From Diphasiastrum complanatum (lineage: Eukaryota; Streptophyta; Lycopodiopsida; Lycopodiales; Lycopodiaceae): 64,000 bases of DNA. Every line of letters starts with the position of its first letter. Position 1 is the first letter of the stretch. The notes beneath the pieces are model-generated. The model was not told the origin of the DNA. It searched no databases and saw only the letters and a program-made list of their open reading frames with translations. Shown here piece by piece: positions 55,241 to 64,000 of this stretch. Location: assembly GCA_029204225.1 (NCBI GenBank), contig CM055105.1:12364224-12428223 (forward strand). Direction: 5' to 3'. A program made the translations under genes and the position numbers.

Positions 55241-55365
55241 TATTATGGAAGGAGCCGGGCAAAGGCCATTCTGCCCGGTAAGGATTTCCAAAAAAAAATC
55301 CTAAAAAATTTTGGAAATCCGAACCGGGCAGAATGGCCTCTGCCCGGCCCCTTCCATTGCGTATT
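55241..55365. mobile_element. Foldback MITE-like element, ~125 bp
   Basis: The left arm from 55247 'ggaaggagccgggcaaaggc' and the right arm, reverse complement 'ggaaggggccgggcagaggc', are about 44 bp each and nearly identical. They are separated by a short 'aaatcctaaaaaatttt' loop. Same family as 7872-7985. Confidence 0.85.
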
Positions 55366-56483
55366 GGATTTTTGGACCCTTTTTAAACCAATCCTTAGTT
55401 GCCACATGGCAGGTGCAAGTAGAATCAGCACTAAAAAAATTTGAGACCAATCCGATGCTGCCATGTGGCAGACGCAGGCACAATCTGCACTAAAAATTTT
55501 TTTAAAAAAATAGGTGACTATTCGGCTTTTTAATCTGTTCAGAAATGGGCAGAATAGTCACCAAAAAACCATTACATACATGGAAATTTTGAGATGCCTT
55601 TGATGCATGCAAGGTGTAGGAAGAGTGAATGTGTATGTATCTATGTATAGATGAGCATTTTGTTCTAATGGAGAAGAATGTAAGGGTGGTTAGAGTGATG
55701 TGGGAGAGGTGGCTGGAATGGAAGGGTGGTGTAGAGTGATGTGACAGAGGTGGCCAGAATGGAAACAGGTAGGTGGGTCATGCATCCAAAGCCTACTGAA
55801 TTTGACAGGTATCTTAACCTTTCAAAATGAATGGAATGAAAGGTGTTTTTTATACTTCTATGTAAAAAACAACAAAAAATTCTTTTTGAGAAGCACTTGC
55901 GAAAGAGTTGCCTTTATTCCTCGTTTCCAGCGATGGCCAATGCCAAATCAAAATGCAACCCAGTCAAATCTCAAATCCCCTCACTTTTACTTTTCAATCT
56001 TTCTTTCAATTTTGGCTTGATAATTTATCAATTATATGTGGGCTGTTCAACTACTAGTACTCATCATATTCATGGCTGCATGATCACAATGACAATGACA
56101 ATGACAATGGCAATGTTTATGGGCAGATTAATAAAGTGATTGATGGATTATTATTAAATGGTGCAGTAGCTAATCAGCCAATCAATCAGCATGCGTTGAT
56201 CAGTTTTAGAAGGAGGCTTTCTTCCATAGCTGGCTTTTTCCTGATCAATTTCAGAGCACCAGAGGCAGAGAGGTAAAGGCAGGCATACCAAGTCTTGACA
56301 ATCTGATTCTTCTGATTCAGCCTAGTCTACTGATTATTGACATGGGTTGTTTCAGATGGGTTTTTTTGCTGTGAATTGGAGGTGAGGTTAAGACTTAAGT
56401 GAGGTGGTGAGAGGGTAGAGAGCCTGCGGATCTGCCCTCTTCATCATCCATCTATCTAAGTAGCAGGAGCAGCAGCAAGAGGA
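55366..56483. other. 5' flank of the aquaporin gene
   Basis: Should include its promoter and 5' untranslated region. 'gccatgtggca' occurs near 55404 and 55460 in similar contexts, a small duplication. An '(atgaca)n' run lies at about 56090-56110. No clear TATA box was chosen. Confidence 0.45.
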
Positions 56484-58512
56484 ATGGGGCTTTTCAAGCT
56501 GGCTGTAGCAGATGCAGCCATCACCTTTTTGTGGGTGGCGGCAACGGCTACGCTGGGCGCAGCCACTAACATAATTGCTTCGTATGTCGGAGTGGAGGGG
56601 GCGGGCGCCAGAGGTTTGATTACGTTCGTGCTGGTGGCAGTTTTGATCGTAGTGTTTTCCACAATCGGCCAGAAATTGGGAGGAGCAAGCTGGAACCCTA
56701 CCGCTTTGCTTGCATTCTCGGCAGCAGGCGTGAGCAATGATTCCCTTTTCTCTTTTGCTGTGCGATTCCCAGCCCAGGTGCGCTTCCCTTGCACTACTAA
56801 CTAGTTTTTGTAAGCAAAGGTGCCTGATTCTGTTAACACATGTGAGAATCCAGTAAAGCTGATCTTAGCAGCTCCTAGATTTACTGTTGTGTGTCGGATC
56901 TGCTAGTTAGCCGCGACGTTGATCATGAATTGATGATATGGCGGCGTTCACACAACATGTCTCAAGCAAACCGGTATCTGAGCAAACGGATTACCTGTCT
57001 GTTTAGGTTACTTCTTCTGGTAATCATAAGAATGCGTTTCTATTTCTTCATATTGTGTTAAAAATTTTGAACACAAATCAAATCCTTTTCGAATAAATTG
57101 CCATCCTTCAATCGGATTGAAAACTCTCGTTAGTTAATCCATCTGTAGTAAATCGATGAATATTCCTTTTGGGTTTCCCCTTTTTATGACTCATTCGAGC
57201 AGCGAACCCGCGCCATAACTTTTTACGGTCGAGTGCCCGGCCCTTTCAATAAACACCATAGTTTATATTTAATAGGGGCTGGGCTTCAATTTTTTTTCCT
57301 GAAAGCTTTTTGCTTCTAATGGATTGCTATTGTTTTAGGTTATTTTGCATGGCACAATAAAATGTGATTCTGTCCGCGACTAAGTGGCGTGCATTTAAGG
57401 ACCACCTTTCCTCTCCTTGAGGTTTGGAGTTTTAATCTACCCAGCCACACAAAATGGACATAGAAGAGAAAAATATCAGAATATAAAGTCTGCAGAAACT
57501 ACTAAGCTTGCAGATCAATGACCTAAGCATCAATTCACCGTGCATTTTGACGAGTGCTGCCTTAATATTATGCGTGTAACGTATGTGAGGGGTTGCTACT
57601 GAATGCTGATTTTTTTGCAGGCAGTTGGAGCTGCAGGAGGAGCCCTTTCTATTCTGGAACTGATGCCAGAAACCTATAAGCACACCCTTGGAGGGCCCCG
57701 TCTGAAAGTGGATGTTCAATCAGGTCTTATTGCAGAAGGCTTTCTAACCTTTGCCATAACATTTGTTGTTATGTGGACAGTGTTAAAGGGGCCAAGAAGT
57801 GCAATCTGGAAAACTGTCATCATCACAACTGCTACAGTTTTCCTCGTTACGGCAGGTTCCAAATACACAGGTCCAGCCATGAATTCTGCAGTTGTAAGTG
57901 TCACCTACATTCCCATTCTCTTCAACAATCCTGTTTCATTTTCGTTCTTCCTGCTAATTTGTTAAGGCAACATGGATGCCTTCAACGCGTATTCTGGTCA
58001 TAGCTCACGTAATAACTTGAATATACTCCTTGGGCTTGCTGCTAATAATGTTCAGCACTGATACAAAACGGCACATGTAAGGCGGTTGTGTCACTTTACG
58101 TATCTTTTTAGCTATTCCTGAGCCCATTATGCATCTGTCTTGAAACACAGAGTTCTAACTCTCAACTTTTCATTCTTCTGATCATCTTCTTCCAGTAAAA
58201 AATGAATACACTATCCCAGTTGCGTAGGCTGGGTAAAGCAAGCTATATATGTTATTGTTGAGTGCTTGCTATACGTGGTATGTGGCTATTTTTGAAAAAG
58301 GAATGCAGATTGATACATTTGACAGTTTTGCTGGTGAAATTTCATACTCGTTGCTGCAGGCATTCGGATGGGCATATGCAAATAACCGTCACAACACTTG
58401 GGACCATCTATATGTCTACTGGATTGCTCCACATCTAGGAGCTTTGGCTGCTGCTTGGTTGTTCAGTCTGTTCTTTTCAGTTCCTAAAGAACACAAGGAG
58501 AAAAGTGCCTGA
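56484..58512 (+). CDS. SIP1-type aquaporin (small basic intrinsic protein), three exons
   Basis: Exons 56484-56777, 57621-57893 and 58360-58512, all GT-AG and phase 0, give 239 residues, normal for plant SIPs. SIPs are channel proteins mainly of the ER membrane. The first pore motif is 'GGASWNPTALLAF' with NPT at 71-73, the SIP1 signature in place of NPA. Exon 2 ends 'YTGPAMNSAV' and exon 3 opens 'AFGWAYANNRHNTWDHLYVY', the strongly conserved SIP second half. The second pore motif is therefore NSA (186-188), not the usual NPA. The C-terminus is short and Lys-rich ('PKEHKEKSA'), as in this family. Hydrophobic segments at about 7-33, 45-61, 103-115, 130-150, 155-172 and 210-228 fit six helices. 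Intron 1 holds a partial MITE-like match near 57237. Apparently intact. Confidence 0.93.
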
Positions 58513-59531
58513 TTTAAAAGGATAGAATCTCAGCCTAATAAGGTATCAGTCTGAAGAATCGTTCAATTAGTTTTAGCAATTGCAACTATGGCATTGTGGG
58601 ATATTGTACAACCGAGAACCATGACCTGCCCAAGTAGTGAACATTTAAGTTTTAATATCTTCAAGATTTTTATTAGCCCATGTTGATCAGTGGGCATTGT
58701 TTCAATCATATATATATTTTTGGCTTTTGCTCTTCATGTGTATCACATCTATTTTTGCAGTAGGTTGAAAGAGGAGCTGACAAAATTTGAGAGGCTACCT
58801 GATTAGTTAGCGGGGCCTGCACTTGTATGGATTTACAACTTCTTCATGCGGGCACATGAAATCAGTACACTACTACTCATCATGAATACACTTTGACAAA
58901 TTGTTCAACAGTCATAACATGAGTATTAGAGGATAGCATTCTTGGATAGCTTCGAACCATGTTGAGACACATTCAGATATAGAAATTTTAAAAGAGGTTA
59001 GTGTCATTTTTTATTTATTCCTTGAGATTAGACATTGTGCAGAGGTGAGATCATAGTTTACAATGAAAATCATGGTAATGAGATGGTCAAATGAAATGTA
59101 GAATTTAACTGGGTTTCTTTGTTCTTTTCAAATGATTTTTAAGAAAGCAGGCAACACAAGAAAATCTAAATTCATAGGTGTTTTTTTCGGTTTGTTTATG
59201 ATTTGAAGGAAATGAAAGACATCCATTAGAGAGACTGCTATGGTCCAATGTTGCAGCCCGCTTAACGGATCACGTTCGGGACCGCGATCCGGGATTTCCC
59301 ATTAGGGTTTCTCGGAAGGCGGTTTTTCTTTTCTTTTTTTGAAATTTTTCTAATATGGGTGTCAAATGAAAGGTTTTTTTGAGAGCAGTTCATTTATCTA
59401 GTTTGCCAATTTTCAAGACCAATGTTGTCCAGTTTCGGGCTGATTTTTTACCCACCAGGCATGTACTCAATTGAATCTGTATATTGTGTGAAATGAAATC
59501 ATGTGCAGAGCAAAGCATTGAAACCATATTG

Positions 59532-59532
<1 letters not shown>
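58513..59532. other. 3' flank of the aquaporin gene and spacer
   Basis: Probably includes the 3' untranslated region. A short GC-rich patch ('cgttcgggaccgcgatccgg') near 59267 is unexplained. No gene. Confidence 0.45.

Positions 59533-59591
<59 letters not shown>
59533..59591. repeat. (CT)n microsatellite, ~59 bp
   Basis: Pure CT. Confidence 0.97.
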
Positions 59592-59593
<2 letters not shown>

Positions 59594-61499
59594 AGTAGAA
59601 TGTGATAATTACCATACCGAACTAAACCATGCTAATAAAAACCATATCGAAACACAAACCGACAAGACAATGTAAAAACGTGACAATATATAATGTTGGG
59701 CTCAAGGCCGTAAAGAAGTACAGTGATGTTTAATAAACAATGTCTGATAAAAATTGACAATAAACGCTCGTCCTCTAACTCAAAGTCTGAGTCATCAGAG
59801 TGTATGGAACTGCCAAATAGGGAGTCTCTAGACGATGATGAGGGTGTCATGCATCGTGGTGAGCCTCTGCCTCTATCTCCACCTTTGCCTTTGCCTCCAC
59901 CATGTCCCCTACGTCTCTCTCTCCCTCATGTTGCCGCCTCGCTAGCTCCAACTACTGCTCCCTCTAGGTTGCCCTCTCAACTGTGATCTCTTACCCTGGG
60001 AAGGCCCTATAAACTTAGGGTTGACTTGGCTCTCAACTGCATGTGATACTTCGGTCCGCTCTACAAACAATGCCCCCAACCTGCTCCCCCCCGGAACATC
60101 TAGGTTGCCCTCTACGCTTAGGTGCAGAAATGGCTGGCTCCTCCTATGTCTTAGCATCGAGGTCTACGAATAAGTGATGTAGTTCCGCCACACCCCTCGC
60201 TCACCCTCATCCTCTGCTTCTGTATCCCCCTCCACCATCCACTCCTCCTCGCAACCAGACCTAAATGTTTCTCCACCCCCTGACCACTCATCATCTCCCT
60301 CTTCCCCTCTCTCCTGATGTCAAGCTGCTCTCCTGTGGTGTCATGTAGACCATGCTTCTACATTTGCTTGCCTGTGCAAGTCACGATAGATCTCATCCTC
60401 AAGCTCTTCCTCTATAGGTGGTACCCCAGGAGGAGCAGTTGTCGTTTGTACTATGTAGGAGTCAAGGTTCATCTGCAAAAACAAATAGGCATGGTTAACA
60501 AGCTTTTCCAGTTGTCAGGCATAAGTCACCATATCCCATCACAATTGTGGTACACTTTTCTCTCTTGAAAGTATTTGGAATAATTCAAGTACTGTTAGAT
60601 GTGGTTGATGTATCATCATATTGTAATCAACATCCATCTCCAAACTAGCAATGTATACAAAGTACATGTGCTTGCAGGGTATATTTTCTTTTTGATGAAA
60701 TTATGAAATCTTCACAAGTGCATTGTGGAGACTCTTGGATTGTAACTATATAAATATTCCAATTTTGCAAATTTTAAACTAAAAATTGTTAAAACTTTCG
60801 ACAATCATAACTTTGGCTATAGAGCACCAAATTGGATGCTATAAAGCATAGTATAGAGGGAGAGTAGATTAGGAAGATGCATGATACATCACCCTACCAC
60901 CTAGACTTCACATGTGCGAGTTGTTAAGACCAAAAATTATCATTAGAGGAGTTCTAAAGAATGACCCTTTGTAAAAATGCTTTTTATTTATTTTTAAATT
61001 TCGTCTGACATGTGGCCCAATCACAATGCATATATTTGAAATCTACATAATGTAGCTGATTTTTAATTAAGTAATAGAAAGAAATTCTATAAACTTTTCA
61101 TATTGCCACTGAGTAGCATAGAAGCATTCTATTGTTAGATTGTGTCTTCCCTGAACGTGCGAATTTGTCAGACGACAATCTCTCAAGTCAAAATGTTTAT
61201 CCCTACTAGTTAAATATATTGGAAAACTTATAACTACATTGGTACAAGTCAACAGTAAGCATAGTTACCATATGTTCTTACTGTTATCCTATCTCGTGGT
61301 TACATTTGATAAGACTAATACAACTTTTAATCTAGAACTCATGTCACATATTTGAGAATTTGGCACTTCACTTGTAACAATTACTATGGCTAGGAGACCA
61401 AGATCCAAAATTGAATATGTGACTCTTCACAATGAGAAGGATGAAGCTGACATTTGGAAACTAACAAGATACCAAATGACCACATTTTATATAGGGTTG
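59592..61499. other. Intergenic; no gene recognised
   Basis: A Pro/Ser-rich, C-rich stretch (59860-60330) gives short frames on both strands with no known domain. The rest is AT-rich. The start of the copia LTR downstream may lie within this stretch. Confidence 0.4.
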
Positions 61500-62178
61500 T
61501 GCATTAAGGAAAAGATCAATGTCCAACGTGCAATGTGAAAGATTCAACTAGTTTCATCACATTTTGCAATATTTCCATATTTGGCATATTGAGGCCAAAA
61601 CTTGTTTTAGACTTAGAGGTTGACTTTTCAAAGTTCATTAGTCTAAATTTGAATAAACACTTTTTGAAAGTGTGGGAAAGATAGAATGCGAGTTTGAGTA
61701 GATTCAATTTGAATAAGTTGGATACATTGAATCTAGACCCAAAATTGGTAGGGTTAGCATTTTGGTGGGAAAGCCAAGTAGCCAAATAGGGTTTGGACCT
61801 GCTATAAAAGGATGTAACTCGTGGAGAGAGTCATCTTCTCTCTTCTCTATCTCATTTCATGCTTATACATGGTTCTCTTGGGTTCTACTATCCATTGGTG
61901 CACTATGTTGGTGATTGCTTGCAATTCTATGTGTAGAATGATCTATATTTGCTATTTTTGGATCCACACGTGTGAAATACAGTAGCTTGCTGGTTTTGTA
62001 CGGACAGCAACAGTACATAATCATTTCATTCAAGTTTGATCAAGTTCTATTAGTGTTTGCATCTCAAATTGTGTGTCGATGCTGATTTTTCTACATTGGT
62101 GAAATTGGTAGTGTATTTCTCTTTCTAACCAAAGATCATTCAAGTAGATTGGATCTTAAGGATCTGAAATCTATCACA
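61500..62178 (+). repeat. 5' LTR of a third copia element (left boundary not determined)
   Basis: The right edge is fixed by 'ctatcaca' ending in CA directly before a perfect primer site. A TATA box (TATAAAAG, 61803) is followed by a CT-rich leader, as expected for the LTR promoter. The left edge is a guess because the 3' LTR lies outside the window. Confidence 0.65.
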
Positions 62179-62190
62179 TGGTATCAGAGC
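62179..62190 (+). promoter_or_regulatory. Primer binding site (initiator tRNA-Met)
   Basis: TGGTATCAGAGC, exact, immediately after the LTR. Confidence 0.93.
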
Positions 62191-62780
62191 TTGTGTTTCA
62201 GGTTATGAAGGAGGAAATCAGATCTATCAATGATTTGGTGAAGATATCAAGTCTAGAGCATGCTAGAGAGGATTCTACACCAAAATCGGATTTTTTTGCT
62301 TTTGTAGATTGGATCTATTGTAGATCAAAACACTAAATAGGTCAATATACTTGTTCAATTCCGTTTTTTGAATTCACATGCTGGATTTGGCAGAATTTTT
62401 GGATCATTGGTTCAGCCTAAGTGGTGGCTTATAGATTGCATATCAAATTTTCAGCATTTGCATGTAGATTTGGAATAGTCAATTTTTTGTGATTTTGTCA
62501 AAACCCTAATTTTGATTGGATCTCTAGATAGTGAGGTTGCTGGACTTCATTTGAGTGTGTTTCAATCTTAAGAAGTGGAAAAAGTCATTAGATTGAGGAT
62601 AGATCATAGGTTGATCAAGATTCCATGATTCTATGTGTTGATTTGCTTGGATAAGTGCTAGAAGAGAATTTGTGAGATAGTTTCAAATCTCGGTGATTTC
62701 TTTTGAAAGCATTTGTTGTTGTTCAAAGGAGTGCTTTGTGCATTGAAGCAGGTTGAAAGAGAAGATCAGGTCATTGCTAC
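62191..62780 (+). other. Copia leader
   Basis: Untranslated region between primer site and gag ATG; several short upstream ATGs, no frame of note. Confidence 0.7.
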
Positions 62781-64000
62781 ATGGCAACCTCAATTGGAGT
62801 CATGTTGGAAGCCAATGATAGGCTTACCTCAAGTAACTATTCATTATGGAAAGTGAGGATGGAGTCACTTCTTGAGATGAATGATGTTTTGGATATTGTT
62901 GTGGGTTTGAAGGAGAGACCAGCAACACAACAAGATCAATTGAGGTATGACAAGAGGGCCAAGAAGGCTCTACACATGATAAAGATGAATGTTACCAATG
63001 AGCTTCTCAAGGAAGTTGGTAAGTGCACATCATCTTTGGAAGCCTGGAATTCATTGAAGAAGCTTTATGAATCCAAGTCTACTTCTAGAGTGTTGACTCT
63101 AAGAAGGCAAATCTTTTCTTGTTTGCAAAAGAATGAAGAAAGTCCAAGTACTTTTGTTTTGAGAATGAAAGCATTGAATGATGAGTTAGCTTGCATAGAT
63201 GAAAGCATTAAGGAAGGAGAGCTTATTCAAGTGATTCTTAATGGCTTGTTGGATGCTCATGCTAACATTGTTCAAAGTATTGCTATTCAAAAGACTTTGC
63301 CAAGTTTGATGGATCTTCAAGAGACCTTGATCAATGAGGAATATAGGCTTCAAGCAAGAGGTGGATCTACATCGACACTTCAAGAGGATGCTATGTTCAC
63401 AAAGGGCAAATTCAAGGGCAAAACCAAAAGCAAGTGGTCTAAAGGGCAAGATCAAGTGGATGCTTCTTCAAGTGGCAAAAAGAAGGATAGATCAAAGCTC
63501 AAGTGCTTCTATTGTGGCATCAAAGGACACTTTGCAAGTGAGTGCTACAAGAAGAAGAGAGATCAAGGAGATAAGCAAGGTAATCTTACTCTTGATGAGG
63601 ATGGTTTGGATGTGCAAGATGCAAATGATGATGCTTTTGTGATGTTTTCATGTATGCTTGTTAATGATGGAGATCTAGATCCTTGGTGGATTGGTAGTGG
63701 AGCAAGTTCACACATGACCTTTCACAAAGAGTACTTCACTTATTTGTTGGCATATGGAGATGACAAGAGGGTGATCTACACGGCCAATGATGGTGAGTGT
63801 GCAATCAAAGGGATTGGCACAATTCCTATTTCTCTCTCTACAAATAGGAATGTTCATTTGGAGGCTGTCTTGTTTATTCCATCTATTACCAAGAATTTGC
63901 TTAGTGTGAGTCAAATGCTAAGTAAGGGCATCAAGGTGGAGTTTGATGGAGATGCTTGTTTGATCAAAAGGAAGGATGTCTTGATTGGAAAAGGTAAAAG
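62781..64000 (+). CDS. Copia gag-protease polyprotein, open to the window edge
   Basis: From ATG 62781 the frame stays open for all 406 visible codons and is cut only by the end of the window. Gag: 'LTSSNYSLWKVRMESLLEMN' near the start, then 'AWNSLKKLYES' and 'FVLRMKALNDELA'. The zinc knuckle CFYCGIKGHFASEC is at 242-255 (C-x2-C-x4-H-x4-C intact), preceded by a Lys-rich segment. Protease region: 'PWWIGSGASSHMTFHKEYF' at about 302-320, with Gly305 where copia proteases have the catalytic Asp (D-S-G). 'AVLFIPSITKNLLSVSQML' follows. The intact frame and exact primer site suggest a young copy, but the Asp loss should abolish its own protease. Confidence 0.92.
   Translation, partial: MATSIGVMLEANDRLTSSNYSLWKVRMESLLEMNDVLDIVVGLKERPATQQDQLRYDKRAKKALHMIKMNVTNELLKEVGKCTSSLEAWNSLKKLYESKSTSRVLTLRRQIFSCLQKNEESPSTFVLRMKALNDELACIDESIKEGELIQVILNGLLDAHANIVQSIAIQKTLPSLMDLQETLINEEYRLQARGGSTSTLQEDAMFTKGKFKGKTKSKWSKGQDQVDASSSGKKKDRSKLKCFYCGIKGHFASECYKKKRDQGDKQGNLTLDEDGLDVQDANDDAFVMFSCMLVNDGDLDPWWIGSGASSHMTFHKEYFTYLLAYGDDKRVIYTANDGECAIKGIGTIPISLSTNRNVHLEAVLFIPSITKNLLSVSQMLSKGIKVEFDGDACLIKRKDVLIGKGK

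Overview
This is nuclear DNA from a land plant with a large, transposon-rich genome. The evidence is a plastid-type DnaJ gene, a spliced SIP aquaporin gene, GT-AG introns, plant-type copia, gypsy and LINE elements, a tRNA-derived SINE-like repeat, and nine (CT)n/(GA)n tracts of about 60-170 bp. The species or clade cannot be read from the sequence. Only two ordinary host genes are clear: a chloroplast J-domain protein (12486-13136, minus) and an SIP1-type aquaporin with three exons (56484-58512, plus). Almost everything else is mobile or repetitive.

Layout. 1-7.4 kb: unrecognised sequence, a broken minus-strand protein-coding remnant (2461-3214), GA microsatellites and a copia fragment. 7.5-11.3 kb: foldback MITE-like repeats, a 1.4-kb inverted duplication and a ~111-bp tandem array. 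12-14.6 kb: the DnaJ gene and a SINE-like cluster. 16.4-28.1 kb: a copia element on the minus strand with a GATTG target duplication, carrying inside its RNase H a complete plus-strand Ty3/gypsy element (16751-23159) with its own TTGCC duplication. 29.4-36.2 kb: LINE ORF1-like remnant, copia gag-protease fragment, a 1.5-kb segment bounded by inverted gypsy LTR ends, and a gypsy zinc knuckle-protease-RT-RNase H fragment.

36.4-45.1 kb is the most unusual part. It is an ~8.7-kb unit with imperfect 30-bp terminal inverted repeats, sitting in CT-rich DNA. It holds four genes in alternating orientation: an intron-containing transposase-like gene (+), an unknown ~505-aa gene (-), an intron-containing gene whose N-terminus is a divergent histone H3 (+), and an unknown gene (-). 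A divergent promoter with seven CACGTG G-boxes and two TATA boxes lies between the middle pair. I read it as a decayed multi-gene DNA transposon (or virus-like element) that captured a histone H3. I know of no such element, but novelty has not been checked by any search.

45.3-55.4 kb: a LINE ORF2 tail, tandem repeats, a truncated LTR of the same copia family as the 16-28 kb element, a tandem array of a ~104-nt exon-like unit separated by palindromic intron-like DNA, and a fragment with a DNA-methyltransferase-like motif. 56.5-58.5 kb: the aquaporin. 61.5-64 kb: the 5' end of another copia element whose gag-protease frame is open to the window edge.

Recurrent CAG/CAA/CGA to stop changes in the element genes fit cytosine deamination in methylated, silenced DNA.
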